From NCBI GenBank assembly GCA_000328365.1, contig KB303020.1:223188-287187 (forward strand): a DNA stretch of 64,000 nucleotides, written 5' to 3'. The position numbers were made by a program, and so were the translations under genes. The notes beneath the pieces were generated by a model. That model had not been told where the DNA came from. It was given only the letters and a program-made list of their open reading frames with translations, and made no database searches. This document shows positions 28,756 to 42,036 of this stretch, piece after piece. Every line of letters begins with the position of its first letter. Within the stretch, counting starts at the first letter, position 1. This DNA is from Capitella teleta (taxonomy: Eukaryota; Annelida; Polychaeta; Capitellidae).

Positions 28756-29427
28756 ATGTTGTAATATTAGGAAAACTGTGATTGATATTTTAATTATGAT
28801 CTAGTCCAGTTAAAATGTTTAATTTACATTTGATCAAACTTTATTGATATACTTTTTTCAATGTTTTTAATTCTTCTTAACATTCTCTATTCCTATATGT
28901 TGAATGTTATATTGTTGAGCTGTTGTACTTTGTCTTACCAATGATGCAGCCAATTATCAAATATTATCATTTGTGCCAATTCAGTTGCATTAGGAATCAT
29001 GTTTTGTTATAGTTTTTAATTTAATATAAAGACAATTAATTTAAAAACAAATCTCCCTCGCCAAATCATAAGGAGAAATTCTTCATCAATTCGATCACCA
29101 TTAAAAATTCATCCATAATTTCTACTATTCATATCTCCTTTCATTGAATAAAATAAACCTTATTTAATTTTAATACATGTACTATGTGCCATGTACTCAG
29201 GGAGTAAGAATCAAGTTGTAGAAAATTATATGTCAGAAAAGTCTGTGACAAATAGAATAAATTTTCAAAGTACATGTAGTAAATCAATGCAATTACATGA
29301 ATGATATGTATTATTTTAATAAAATAAAAACTACTCTTAAGAAACATAAACACAAATCCTAGGGAAAATGTACAATTAAAATGCTGTTTTGCCATTAAAC
29401 TTCTAAAACAATTGATTGTCTGTTGCT
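28756..29427. other. Convergent 3' ends of MFSD9 (+) and NPAT (-)
   Basis: About 670 bases of AT-rich sequence between two stop codons. AATAAA at 29147 (plus strand) can serve MFSD9; TTTAAT at about 29163 gives ATTAAA on the minus strand for NPAT. Confidence 0.6.
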
Positions 29428-32400
29428 TCATCTTTCTTCTACTTGACTTGTTCGATGTTTCTTCTTCTGATTCAGGAATTTTGCAACATCCAGCTTGGAA
29501 AGAAGATCTTTTTTTGCTCTCTGTAGACAAACAAAAATCAAGATGAGATCACTTGCTTCATTTTATATCAAAGCAGACTTACTCTGTCCAACCGAGATTT
29601 CTTGGGCTGCAAGGAAAAACGAAATGACTTAATAACCAACGGTAATTCACACAATGAATTGGCAATATTACATGCCACAGTATGTATAGCGTTGTATGGT
29701 TAAATTACAACTTGAATTTCAATTTTCAAATTATATCCGATGTAAAATATTACTGAATACGCAAACCTGGTTCAGATCTGAACTACTAGCAGGTCTCTTC
29801 AATCCACGACTTGTGTCCTGTGAAGAAGCACTGTACATGAGTTCACTGGCACGAGGACTCTTGGCTTTAGGGCAGGGAGATTTCAGAATTGACTTTGGTA
29901 CAGGACCATTCCCTAATCCAGAGAGGATGTATTGTTCAAGGAAAGAGGATTTTGCAGGAGATTTGAGAGGTGATATGCGGTCATTTGATTCCAGCGGCTT
30001 TCCCAATATTTCTGCTCCGGCATTAATCAGTGATGCCAGACCTAGTGAGCAATGAGTTTCATCGCTGGGCTCACGGTTCGGTGATGACACAACTGGGTCA
30101 CTGAAGTGTACAGACTTCCTGTCCCCTTCTAGTGAGTTCCGATTGGATGATGTTTCTCTTTCAGCAGGAGGTGGGGCTTTCTCTGGGGAAGGGGACACAC
30201 ACATCAACTGACCAGCGTCCATGTTCCGGTAGGCCCAGCGCACAAGACCATCGGAGGACAAACTGCTATCCAGGTCTTTATTTTCTTCCGTAGGAATGAC
30301 TGCTTCATTAGACGTAGACCCTGCCAGTTCTAAAAGTGCTTCAGCGGTTTCTTTTACAACGTCCGGTGAAACAGCCGGCCGACTGACTTTCTTCTTCTTG
30401 GCTGGCTTTCGTTTGGTGGTTTTCTGCTCTTCAATTGGGTCATTTTGCAAATCATTCAAATTTATTGTGGCTAAAGGTGCTGAAGGAAGCATGTTGAACA
30501 AGGAATCCACATCCACTGGCATTGACAGGTGCATTGAAGAGGGTGACGGCTGCGTGGATGAGGATGATGAGGATGATGGCTGTCTGGGAGACGGTACAGA
30601 TGTAGGTACCTTCGAAGTTGATGATGATGCCCTCAAGATTGACGGCACTCGCTTGGATGACTGTGCTCTCACAGATGTGGGGGAGGGTGCCTTCACGGAT
30701 GACACCGCTTGTGTGAGCGAGGGAAATGTCATGGCTGTTTTTGTTTTTGGAGAGTTCCTCACAGATGATAGAAGTTTTGATGCACACCCTATGACTGGTT
30801 GATCTTTTGACAAACTGCCAGAGCTAACAACCCTAGGGAAATGTATCTGAGGGAAAAATTGATCAGCTGAGTTGCTTTTTGATGGAGCTGACTTTGGGTG
30901 TTCCAGAGTGAAGTTCAGAGTGCGTACATGGGCCTGTGGGTCAGGCTCTTGAACAACTGACGGTGCTGTCAAGTTCTGACGCAAACTTCTGCGATAATCA
31001 CACATTTCATGTTTACCATTGTCATTGCGTATCGTCCAGCATCTTGAAAGTAGTGGCTTCGGCTTCACTGGGGAGAGAATAATCTCAGATGGAACATATT
31101 TTTCTTTGGAAACCTCATCATTATTTACAGTCACTAGAAGTTCCTCAATCTTCTTTCTTTTCTTTGTTCGGATCTTTTTCACAGTTGTCTTCTTTTGAGT
31201 TTCAGTTTCTTTATCAGCTTCTTCATTCCTTTCAATGCCTTCAATGGTTTCAGTTTCTTTTCTGGTTTCACACTCTACTGCAGTTTCAGTTTCTTCTCTG
31301 GTTTCAGTTTCATTATTCCTGGCTCTTCCACTTCTCGTTCGGCTAGACCTTTGTTCATCTTCTTGTCCTTTCTTGTGACTTGATTTTCTGCTTGCTCTCT
31401 TTCCCTCTGTCTTGTCTGTTCCATCTTTATTTACATTTGCATTTGGGTCAAGATCAACACTTTCTTTTTCCGAAGAATTTTCCTTTGGCATTTCACTATC
31501 TTTATTCTTACTTTTTCCACTTTCTGGCTTCTTTTTTCTAACCCGCGTTTTTTTAACGGGAGAAGGTCGCTTATTGGGCAGACGTGGAATGGGAATTTTC
31601 CCAGGAGAAATAGCGAGCTGATGCATGAATCCAGGAGGTAGCACTACAATTGGGTGCAGAGGAGATGCTAGAACAGGTTGTGATGACCTTGGTGGAGGAA
31701 TGACAGGGCCAGGAGAGAATCGACCCGCATCTCTTGTTGGAAGATCATTTTGAGGTTGAGCAGGCATCTCGATGCAATTCTCCTCCATAGAAGGAGTTTC
31801 AACAGGGGCAGGTGGTCCAATCTGCTCCTCAATGAATTGATCTTTATCTGCAAGGAAAGTATTAGTCGATAGAAGAAAATTTTGACAGCAAAACACTCAC
31901 CAACTTTGAAGAGATCAAAGAGGGCATCAAACGCAGGGTCCTTACTGGTCATGCCAATCACACTCTTCACGTGATCTTCAGGCATCAAACTCTCCTATTA
32001 AAAGAATTAACTAAATATGAGATGAAAAGATCAATTGGAGCATACCTGAGACAGGAACGCATCTAGATCCACAGGGTTTTCCTCTGGCTTCATTTCATCC
32101 GTGCGATTCACTTTGTTGATGTTTTCCGCTAATCGTTCAACAAAAGTCGTGTTCTTCATGAGTTCGTCCACTAACTTGAAAATACAACAGGTGTAAATTT
32201 TTCGCTAGGTATTAATGAGATCATACCTCGATGCCGGTATCTTGCGCATCTGAGGAATTTGATTCATTTGTTGGAGGTGGTAAAGGAGGAGAAATTGTTC
32301 TTCGCTTAGGCTGATGACTGCAAAGAGGAAAGAATTATAAATTAAGAGAACTTGAAATTTAATTTACCGAATTTACCTTTTCCTCCGTGGAGATGCAAAT

Positions 32401-33188
32401 TCTTTGATGCGTTCAGCTGTACTTTTGACCGGAGTACCAGCTTCTAAATTTTGCTCATGCTGCTGCTGACTTGAGACAGTTTGAACTGGAGAAAAACAGA
32501 AAAAGATTCACCTCTACATAAATTCCTTCTTCAATCTAACCAGGAGCAGGAAAAGGATCACTAGACTTGGTAACTTCGCTATATGATGAAATATTAATTT
32601 CTGTCACTTTTGAAGGCAGAACTTGGTCGACAGAACAAGAAGTTGAAGGCTGAGGATTGACCGCTGCCTGTAGTGGGGGACAACGAGCAGTCGTGAGAGC
32701 TGGCGCTTTTACGGGTGAAGTATGAGCAGCGGGAGATGCGCACTCCATTACATCCTCATCAGATGACAACTCCTGAGGTTTGGGAGGATTTGCTTTCAAA
32801 GGTGAATACTTCAACTGCTTGAAGCGTACAGTCTGTTGGCGGTGAAAAGTGTGTTGTGTAGATGCTGGGATTGTGGGAAGGGATGTCAGGGTTTTGATTT
32901 GGGACACAGCCTGATCAAAGTTATGCCAGGAAGATGCCAGGGCGTTCTCATTGTCACAACCAGCTGAAATCAAACACATTCATGAAAGCTAATGAGAGAT
33001 GCATGACGAATGTAAACCATTCATTCGCAGTCGTCCGTATTCTTCCAAAATCTGTATCAATGTAAGCCCAGTGTAGGTGAGAGGATATTCACGACCAATT
33101 TTCAGTTGAGCTGAATACTCAGCAAGGTCACATGATTCCTGTAGAAATGTTTTGTATGATTTCATGAGACCTCCACTTTTGAGGTAGC
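29428..33188 (-). CDS. NPAT: NPAT, coactivator of histone gene transcription (first exon uncertain)
   Basis: NPAT is the cyclin E/CDK2-responsive nuclear coactivator that drives replication-dependent histone genes at histone locus bodies. Exons on the minus strand: 33188-33018, 32963-32541, 32485-32377, 32317-32227, 32174-32046, 31994-31901, 31847-29767, 29606-29583, 29520-29428. All join in frame. The first listed exon is LisH-like (GYLKSGGLMKSYKTFLQES, then LTLIQILEEYGRLRMN), as at the NPAT N-terminus. Conserved blocks follow: MKNTTFVERLAENINKV, NPVDLDAFLSQ and DPAFDALFDLFKV. The 2.1-kb exon encodes a Ser/Pro/Lys-rich disordered region with many S/TP sites and a Glu-Thr-rich segment; the C-terminus has Lys-rich helices. 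About 1,070 residues are seen (human about 1,430). A possible first coding exon is 33407-33341 (right phase, ends LAF), giving 1,093 aa, but it has a weak donor and little NPAT similarity. Confidence 0.9.
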
Positions 33189-36156
33189 CTGAAAAATAAA
33201 AGAAAAAGGTAATAAAATGCAAAAGAATAGAAGAAAAATATTGTGAGATCAATCATCAATAAAAATGAGAATATTGAGATGGATGAATAAGTAAAAACTA
33301 GGATTCAAATTTTTTACTAAAAGTTGTTGAAATTTAAAACCAAAAGCGAGACAAGCAAGATGTGATAAACAGTGATGAACTGATGATGATTCAATTGCAC
33401 AATGCATTTAGATCAGAATAATATTACAGGACTGCCGACGTTTTATAACCATCACAAATAATAACGAATTGTCCACATGGCCGGCAACCAGGAGCCAAGT
33501 CTCCAGGGGCGCATTCACCTGGAACCAGTTTCACTGGTTCCCGCTTATTAATATACCAAGTATCCATCCCCCTTGAAATCTTGTGTGTCTTTCTTATTTT
33601 CTGTGATATTGCTGATCACAAATGCTTTGTAGATTTCTATAATCGTTGCATGTCTTTAAACCATGCAGACCACAAAGGAATGAGGCTGTGCATCTTTGTT
33701 TTGACACCTATTTATTGTAAGCATGAATAGAATTCGGGAGTTACTCTGAAAACCACTCGCTGTCAGTGTCAACTTCGAGAAAGGTGTGAATGACGCTGAT
33801 TGGATGCCCTGAGCTGAGCAATTAGTTGAGACAGCTTTATCAAATCACAGGCAAAGTTTCTCTAGCATTCAACTAGGCATGAAAATTTTGCATATTTGAG
33901 TTAACTTCAACATAAAGGTATCTAAAGGGACTCTGGGATTTGAAATGGCTTCGAGTTTTAGAGCAATTCGAGTTATGGGAGTTTGACAAATCAAGATTAT
34001 ACTGTTATACAAATAAATGATGCGCACAACTTTTGTATGTTTTAATGATTAAATGAGTAATTCCATAATCCTGAAGAAATAATTCTATAATTCGCGGGCA
34101 GTCATCTTGTTGATTTCGGCCAGGCAAAACCATGAAAACCATCTTCAAAACACTTTTGATAGTCCTGAGTAACTGGTTTGGATTTCGTCCAGTCAAATGG
34201 ATAGTTTTGATGAACCCGAAACTGGTTTCACCCAGCCGAATGCCCCCTTAAATATCCATACCATACGGTACCATACGGTACCATACTACCATTCCATATC
34301 ACCTGGAGGTTACGGTTAGGGTAACTAGATCTCTGCTTGATCTGGGCTATTCTCGTGGTAACCGGTATTTTACTCTTGTGCACTTATCATACGGAAATGT
34401 GGTTTGGGGCAATGCCTGCCAACACATCTGCAAAACCTAATAGTGCAGCAAAAAAAAAAGCCTTTTCTATTATTTACAAAGTAACATACAAAACCAAAAA
34501 TCAATCGATCCGAGTATGTATATCTATGGTACTAAGATTCTTTACTGTGCATGCACTAATGCAGACAGTCCTGTTTCAAAAATGCAAATAGAAAATTGAT
34601 GATTATCATTCTACCCAAAATGTGTGAAGCAGAACGACATGGCGTGAAACGACGTGAAAGAGCACTAGGCCCTCGCAAATATACAAGAATTACTCTTCAC
34701 AACTTTAACCTCTGGAAACCTACATTACCAAACCCGATCTCTTACCAATTGATAAGAAAATCAGCTTTTGAAATAATTCTTGCAATGTTTACTTTCAGAA
34801 ACTGCGTTGGATGTTTTGTTTATGGCGGTGTGACTATTTGCGCATGCGTGAACAGAGACTGATAACTTAAAACTGTGATGTTCACATTTTACCGCAGACC
34901 TGGGGTTTTTTTCTTCGTTTTTTGTTTTTTTTTTGCGTTACTAACCAGTGTTAAGTCAGTATATATTTTTGTGTGTGTATTAAATATCATAATTGTTATT
35001 ATTAATGTTTTCTTTGTTTTTCCATTCATTATTACTGTTCATAAATCACCTTCAGGTTTTCTTCTTAATGGTTTTATTGGTCCTATATCTACACATTAGG
35101 TTTTAGGTGTTTACATAAACCCATGCCCTGTGATGATGGCCATACAGTTTCGATGTTGACTTGTGATTTTTCACAAAAAGCTTTCATACCTTGTGTAAGT
35201 GTTCTGATTTACCATTTTTGGCATATGAAGATGTTTCTTAATTTGCCTGTAGGATAGAGAACACTTCTGAATCCATGAAATTACTCCCCCACCCGCTGTA
35301 ACCACTTTCACAACCCCCCGTGTGAATAAGTTTCATGGATTGTTGACTCATATTGTGACTGAGTAGTAGAGCATGTATGCAATATTCTGGCACACTTGTC
35401 TTGCGCCTGTGGAGTGTGGGACTAGATTATAATGATCATTATCACGTCATGATAATTGAAGTAGCAATACCTTCAGAAATCATTCCATATTTAAGCAATC
35501 CATGATTGATCATGTCTGTTATTCAAACAGTAGTGACTGACTTAGGTTAATAGCTTCCGTTCGGATAAGATCAGATTGACAATGACTCAAGTCAGCGAGC
35601 AAATCGATTGTTCATCGTTTGATGAGAGATTATCATTAAAATGAGTTCCTATTATCGCTCACTCGATTATAGAAAAAGAGCTTACCGAGAACTAAACGAG
35701 CAATTTCTGATGGTAAAAATACAGGTGCACTTTCCATTTTTACTTTTATGTTATCTGGTCACCAAAAAGATTGATTTGTTTTACATAAAAGTTAAATACG
35801 ATAAAAGAAACAGCCAGATGTCATATTTTCCCTCCATTGAAATACCGTAAATGTGCTTACATTTTACAACATCCTTTTTAAAATTGAGAAAAAGACATTG
35901 TGGATTTAAAACAAAAAATGACACCATATAATTGTATTTCTATATGATTTACATAATAAAGAAAAAATTCAAAATTTCGTTGACATTGTTACGTGTATCT
36001 ATTTACGACATAAACAATCTACCGTAAATCAGCTTCATCGAGCGATAATTGAGAATTTTTCCATGTCAACAATTATCGTATCCATTTACAGACATCTCGG
36101 CGCAGCTTTGGTGATTAACACATTACACCTGCCATTCCTTCCATCAATATATCAGA
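33189..36156. other. Upstream of NPAT and of PEX7
   Basis: Divergent-gene interval between NPAT (-) and PEX7 (+). It contains a LINE fragment (34318-34860), three copies of CATACGGTAC-like sequence near 34260-34285, and an inverted repeat AATCCATGAAA/TTTCATGGATT at about 35269 and 35331. No further gene was recognised. Confidence 0.5.
34318..34860 (+). mobile_element. LINE fragment, C-terminal end of ORF2
   Basis: Starts with GYSRGNRYFTLVHLSYGNVVWGN, the post-catalytic segment common at the C-terminus of CR1/Jockey-group reverse transcriptases (typically LTYGNIVWGN), followed after a frame change by QKKKAFSIIYKVTYKT and, further on, GPRKYTRITLHNFNLWKPTLP. The reading frame is interrupted and the 5' part is absent. 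It could derive from the same family as the fragment at 6493, which carries the opposite end of the enzyme. Confidence 0.7.
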
Positions 36157-38123
36157 ATGATATCACCCCCTGCTATGTTTAGAACTCCTGGTCGTCATGG
36201 ATATGGAGTTCAATTTCATCCCTTTTCTCACCAAAGAATCGCCTGCGCAACATCTCAGCACTTCGGAATTGCAGGTTTCTCTTTAATTGTATAATTACTT
36301 TGTTAATAATAATAATAAAATTCATTGTATCATTGCAGGCGCTGGCACAGTCTTCGTTCTTGATCACACCCCACAAGGCCTCAACCTAGTCAGAGCCTGG
36401 GAGTGGAAAGAGGGCCTGTTTGATGTCACCTGGAGCGAAGCAAACCCAAATATTCTTGTCACTGGCAGTGGTGATGGGTCTCTGCAGGTTTGGGACACAG
36501 ATTCACCAACACAGGTGCATACGAAGAACACTACTTTTCCTATATATCTCTATAATGCGTAATTCTTTGACAGGAACCAGCTAAAATTCTGCAGGAACAT
36601 ACCAAAGAGGTAGGTCTAATTCCTGATTTACGGTTGTACATACGCAGCATGTATATTTTAACATTGATTTCTTTGAAACATTAGGTTTATGGCATCAACT
36701 GGAGTTTACGCCGAGATGCGCAATCTATTGTTAGTGCATCATGGGACACTACTCTGAAAATGGTCAGTCATAATCCTGATTACTAATTACTGATTGCAGT
36801 CATTGCATCATTTGAATATAATATGTACAAACAGTGGGATGTCAACCGAAGTCAGTCTCTGGTGACACTCACTGGACATGAAGCTGTTGTGTATGCCGGA
36901 ATTTGGTCTCCGTTTATGACTGGATGTCTAGCCTCTGCATCAGGTACTTGATTTGAATCTTTCACTCATGGACTCAAGCAATGTATTGGCTAATTTTGCA
37001 GGGGACGGCACACTCCGTATTTGGGACATAAAAAAGCCATACGCGGCAGCAGTTGTCATCCCAGCAAGTAAGGGAGAAATTCTCACCTGTGATTGGTGCC
37101 GATATCACCCTGTAAGCAAGAAGAACTCAGATGACAAATTGTCAGATTTAAAGTTTGTCGTTTCATCCTCAGAATCTGGTTTTCAGTGGTGCAGTGGATG
37201 GATCCGTTCTTGGTTGGGATTTGCGCAACCCACGGCAACCAGTTTGTCATCTGAGAGGACATAAATATGCTGTGAAGCGTATCAAGGTATCTCATTTCTG
37301 CATCTTGATTGAATATTATATTGTTTCATGGTGTTTCTATCTTCTAGTGCTCACCATTTGAAGGGAATATTTTGGTAACATGCTCATATGATTTCACTGT
37401 GAAGTAAGTTGCTTTATCTGGTTCAGGAATTCTATACAAACGCTAACTAAAGATTAGAAGGAAATCAGTTCACAGTCAGTTGATTTGAGTAATGATTTGA
37501 TAATAAGTTTTTCATCCAAAACGTTTTTTTAACACAGTTCTCTTATTTAGGTTGAATTCAAAATTCATTGGCTCACATGGTGAAGCAATAAATCCACAGA
37601 CCTCTTTCCTCTTAAAATAAGTGGCCTGTGGTGTTTCTTAATATTTTGTTATTCGCACAGGACATGGGACATGAAGGACCCCTCGTGTGCACCAAGAGAA
37701 ACCATTGAACATCACACTGAGTTTGTTTATGGCGTGGATTTCAACCTACACGTTCCCGGACAGGTAATGTTCTAACGAAGCTTAATGCGATGCTCATTTC
37801 TCAATGCATTTGTCAACATTTCTTATCTTCCTAATCTTTCCTCAATTTGTAATCCAGGTTCAATCAGTTGATCACAAATTCATGCTTGATTTTATGTCGT
37901 ATCAAAATGAAATCACCTCTGAGCTTAGGATTTGTGCTCCATCAATATGATATTTGTGATATTTGTAAATCACTTAATTCCTTGTCTAAATGGTGTCTTT
38001 TATATAAAATTTAGCTCTTTCTTTTATTCTTCCCTTTTTCAGATTGCGGACTGTTCCTGGGATGAAACCATTAAAGTTTACAATCCAGCGTCGTTACAAG
38101 CGGTGACCCCAGTTCCTTCCTGA
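36157..38123 (+). CDS. PEX7: PEX7, peroxisomal PTS2 receptor
   Basis: WD40 protein that binds the N-terminal PTS2 signal of matrix proteins in the cytosol and delivers them to the peroxisome docking complex. Ten exons: 36157-36274, 36339-36514, 36574-36609, 36685-36762, 36835-36943, 37002-37111, 37173-37286, 37348-37403, 37661-37763, 38043-38123, joining to 326 aa (human PEX7 is 323 aa). Family blocks seen in order: [126 protein letters not shown] and [16 protein letters not shown]. Six to seven WD repeats are intact and no truncation is seen. The start at 36157 agrees with the family; an in-frame ATG six codons later is an alternative. AATAAA at 38597-38602 is the likely poly(A) signal. Confidence 0.96.
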
Positions 38124-39297
38124 AGCCTGAAATCACTGCCCAATTTATGCATTTCTTATGTGACAATGATCGATTTTGTGATGGAATAATAATTTTACTT
38201 TTATCGTGTGATTCAGTTGATAACGATGAGTGTAAGGAAACCAAACCTGCAGATTTGTTGATTATTAGTTAATGTCGTTTGCACAAAATAATTTGAATTC
38301 AATTGTATCAAGAAAATTGTCATATTCTGATCTCTTGTTCAGCTTCTACAAATATGATACGCGCACCAAGCTCAAGGTGTTGCACATCTTGCCTGTGAAC
38401 ATCAAGCTATCATTTATTGATTTGTTTATCAATTGAGAAAAAAAACAAACCAAATTATTGTACATGTACATGCTTAAGATTCTTTCCCATTCAGGTGTAA
38501 GGCATTCCTTGCCATGCAGTTTATTTTCGAAAAAACTGATAATTCAGGTCTATATTATGATGGCTTTATTTGCTGAAAATGACATCAAAATGACTTAATA
38601 AATGTTAACTTCTGATTCTTTTGTTTATACACTGCATGATTACATATAGAAATTAACTGCTTCGTGTCCAACTAGTGTACATGTAGGGATTTTGATTGTT
38701 AGGCCAATATTTTTTAACTCACTGGGTAAAGTAATGAAACATATGAATTCAAAAATCTTCACACATACGCTACTCCAACAATGTGTACATGTATGCTGGT
38801 GTACATCATGGTGAACCACCAATGAATAATTCTGACAAGAAGAGATCTAGATCGAAAAAGTGTGAAGGTCAGGACAGATCAAAAGATTATAGTCCTTTTA
38901 TATCAGGACTGGTGAAATATACTAGTAACGCAGTTGTCACTATAGCAGAGAGGAAATGATAAGTGATCGAGGTGAGTTGCGTTATGATTTGTGAAGAAAA
39001 GGATTGTCCTCTATTGTTCGGTCAAGGAAACCCTCTAGATTATCTATTCCGCTGTTTTCAAAAGTCTCGTGATTTTTCCTTTGTGTGTGGGTGTCAGTAT
39101 ACCTAAAATGGGCCAAAGCCGCCTATTTTAATGCTGTTAACAGATATCTGAATGCTTTCAAGGTCCCTGCCATCTATGCCAGTCCATTTTTATGAAATTT
39201 AGAATCCATACAATTTTGCTCGTTTTCGTAATCATAACGCTCCTTTTTAACTTTTCCGGAGACGGATGATTTTCAAGCCCTTACCCTAGCACAGATT

Positions 39298-39640
39298 CTC
39301 GGGCGAGGTCTGTAGACCCATTGGGCTCGCTGTACTATGTCAGCTACCCTTACCCTTGCAAATATACCCGGTATTATCGGTATTCTGATTCTGAGACATA
39401 TTAATTGTTACTTTTGTGGGCGCTGTATGTGAAATCCCGCATTTCAGTTTTCCCCTTTACTTACGTCCATGATTTCCAAGGGATCTTTAGTTTATCATAA
39501 AGTTTTTAGTTTATCCTCATAATCCTGCATACTAAACTACCATAGCAGAGGTTAGTCCCAAAAAAGCACAAATAAATCGGGCGAGGTCTGTAAACTAAGA
39601 CTCATGGCGTCTTGCTGTAGCCTGTCAGTTAGTTCCAGTA
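39298..39640. repeat. Diverged direct repeat, GGGCGAGGTCTGTA unit
   Basis: GGGCGAGGTCTGTA occurs at 39301-39314 and again at 39579-39592. In both copies the downstream 30-50 bases share GCTGTA and GTCAG words, so a longer diverged unit is likely. Confidence 0.55.
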
Positions 39641-39882
39641 TACTGAGTGATGTAGTGTATCTGATATCTATGCTTGCCCGATTGAGTGATTGCCTTATTG
39701 GGGATTAAAGGGAGGGAGAACTGGTTAAAAATGGACTTTGAGTCATTATTTGATGCACCAAAAATGATCTCATCCTGAAACAGTAAAAAGGTCAGCCAGA
39801 GTGCACCACACATGCGCAATACTGACGCTTTCGTTTCATAAACAACAAAGATGTCCTTTTATGGCGAAGATGCTCTGCTCTG

Positions 39883-39924
39883 ATTGGCTGAAATCGATAG
39901 CTTCACGAGGGCAACGGAACCAAT
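39883..39924. promoter_or_regulatory. HSPBAP1: Candidate promoter with paired CCAAT boxes
   Basis: ATTGG at 39883-39887 (inverted CCAAT, in GATTGGCTG) and CCAAT at 39920-39924 (in CCAATCACGG) are spaced about 37 bases apart, the usual layout for NF-Y. They lie about 510 bases upstream of the HSPBAP1 ATG. Promoter role is inferred. Confidence 0.4.
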
Positions 39925-40433
39925 CACGGCAAGCCCTCAGCTGACATTTGCCTCCTATACTTTGCAATGAAAGCCATTCTCCCATAGGCGCAATGCTAAC
40001 CCCGATATTCAGAATGCATTATTTCCTTACGCTTGCATCCAGGCATGGTGTTCTTGGCACGGAAATGAGGGAATGCTATCAATTGGTGCTATGAGTCAAT
40101 AGAACATCACTTAAAATTTAGTTCCCCATCCCTTTAAGCTAGAGTATGATCAACAGTAGCCCACAGCACGCATCTTCATCATCTTAATCATACTTGGATA
40201 GCACCGGGGACACATCTCGATCCAGCTCCTGTTTACTGATACATTAGTTATGGGGAAGGCAATTATGATAATTACACTCTTAGTGCACTACCCCTCCTGT
40301 GGATTTCCTTCATCTCAATAGAAACAAGAAGCCTCACAAATCTCAGCAAGAAACCTGAAACTTTATTAGAATTGATACTCAAATAGATAATGAAATGATA
40401 ACAGTGTATTTATTTGTTACCCTCTAGTTCAAG

Positions 40434-41968
40434 ATGGCAGACATTAACAGCATGCTGGATGGACTAAAAGAGCCGACCGTTTTCCAAGGAATGGTGGACT
40501 CCTGGCCGGCATCAAAGTGGAACCCTGAGGAGCTGAAAAAAATTTTCAAAGACAAACGTCTCAAGTTTAGAATTGGAAGGAAGAATTTCTCTGGTTAGAT
40601 AAACATTTCCCAGCAAATCATCTTGATTTTAAATACAATACAGATGTCCAATGGGAAACTGAGTGTTTTCACCAATCCGCTACAATGCAAGACTTCATGC
40701 AATGGCTTGAGGGGAACACGGACGCCTCTAACCCCCTGGACGCATTCCCCATTGACGACCATTGGTGTTACATGGATTACAAGTACATGGCGCAAATATT
40801 CGCTGATCAGCCTGAAATCTTAAAGGTTTGGTTTATTTTTCTCTGTCTGTTGAATTTCTCATATGTTAGCCACGCAGAGTGTTGATTGGTCAGCGTTTGG
40901 CTTCAAAGGCCGAGGAGGAAAGGAGAGCACGATGTGGCTGGGGAGCAGAGGCGCCAGCACTGTGTGCCACGTGGATACATACGGCTGCAATCTGGTTGCA
41001 CAAATTCACGGCAGGTGATTTCATTTGCTAACTGATGCAGTGTCTGCATTGTACACTTTATTAGAAAGCGGTGGGTGCTGTTTCCACCTTCAGACACCTG
41101 TTATCTTTACCCAACACGCATTCCATACGAAGAATCAAGCATTTTCAGCCGTGTGAACGTCACAGCCCCTGACATAATGGAGCACCCGCTGTTTAAAGTG
41201 AGCTTCTATAATTGTGTTGATCCATACAAATGAGAGCCTCATTTTAAGGGGTCTCATCCAACTGTGGTTGAACTGAAGCCAGGGGAAGTGCTTTACGTTC
41301 CCCGTCACTGGTGGCATTATGTGGAGAGCGTTGACCCTGTGACCATCAGCATCAATTCATGGATTGAAATGGTTTAAAACTCTTTGGTGAAATCTGTCAA
41401 AATGTGATTTTTCTTCTGTTTCAGGAGAGTGATAAAGTGGAACGAATTAGTGAAGCAGTCACACGCACGCTCTGTTTCCTGATGATGCCATCTGGTGATG
41501 CTCAAACCAACACTTGGATGAATCCAACAGAGGTACTAGCAATAATGTAGAAATACATACTTTTTAACATTTTCTTTGTTCAATTAGGAAGAGACTGATC
41601 TGGCAACAAATTTGGAATATATTCGAATGAGTTTAAATGCGTCTTCCGAAAAAGGGGCCAATGCAACTCCTGAGGGTGATCGCAAAAGAACAAATTCTGC
41701 AAAAGTCAATGAACCCTGCCTGAAGAAAGTGAAGCTGATGGATGATGAAGTCATTGAGAAAAATGTGAAGCAGAATGTGCCGAGAATGGAATTCACGGAT
41801 TATATCAAGTGTGATTTTGTTAGCAATGTTTCCTCTCAATTTAAAAATTTGTTAGATTCTAAACAAGACGTCTCTCTTGAGGATTTTGTACGCTGTGTTA
41901 CTCACCCAGAAACGGTGGCTGTGATTGTTGATAAACTGAAGCAGCAAGCACATCAGCATGCATCCTGA
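40434..41968 (+). CDS. HSPBAP1: HSPB1-associated protein 1-like JmjC protein
   Basis: JmjC-fold protein of the FIH/HSPBAP1 group; such enzymes are Fe(II)/2-oxoglutarate dioxygenases, but the substrate of HSPBAP1 is not established. Exons: 40434-40593, 40644-40825, 40878-41014, 41065-41197, 41249-41371, 41425-41532, 41588-41968; 407 aa (human 488). The cupin core is clear: STMWLGSRGASTVCHVDTYG supplies the H-x-D pair, QIHGRKRWVLFPPSDT the Lys/Arg-rich turn, TRIPYEESSIFSRVN is nearly identical to the human protein, and LYVPRHWWHYVESVDPVTIS gives the distal His. All three metal ligands are present. The C-terminal VSLEDFVRCVTHPETVAVIV aligns with the human tail, so the gene is full length; the shorter size comes from the linker. 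AATAAA 42031-42036 lies 63 bases after the stop. Confidence 0.95.
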
Positions 41969-42030
41969 TCACCCTCATCTCTGCTTCTTATCTCAGTCAC
42001 AGCTTTATCTTACATTATGCTATGTGCTAT

Positions 42031-42036
42031 AATAAA
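42031..42036 (+). terminator. HSPBAP1: Poly(A) signal of HSPBAP1
   Basis: Canonical AATAAA 63 bases after the stop codon and 380 bases before the EED start. Confidence 0.7.

Larger units (their letters stand above)
38124..40433. other. Intergenic between PEX7 and HSPBAP1
   Basis: No coding sequence recognised. It holds two GCGTTATGATT motifs (38979-38989 and, inverted, 39230-39240), a direct repeat, and a CCAAT-box pair. The acceptor-like CTCTAG just before the HSPBAP1 ATG suggests a 5' UTR intron may end here. Confidence 0.5.

Noticed and set aside
30296-30802. Open frame on the + strand opposite NPAT
   Set aside because: It mirrors the large NPAT exon, which has strong family similarity on the minus strand; the + frame resembles nothing.
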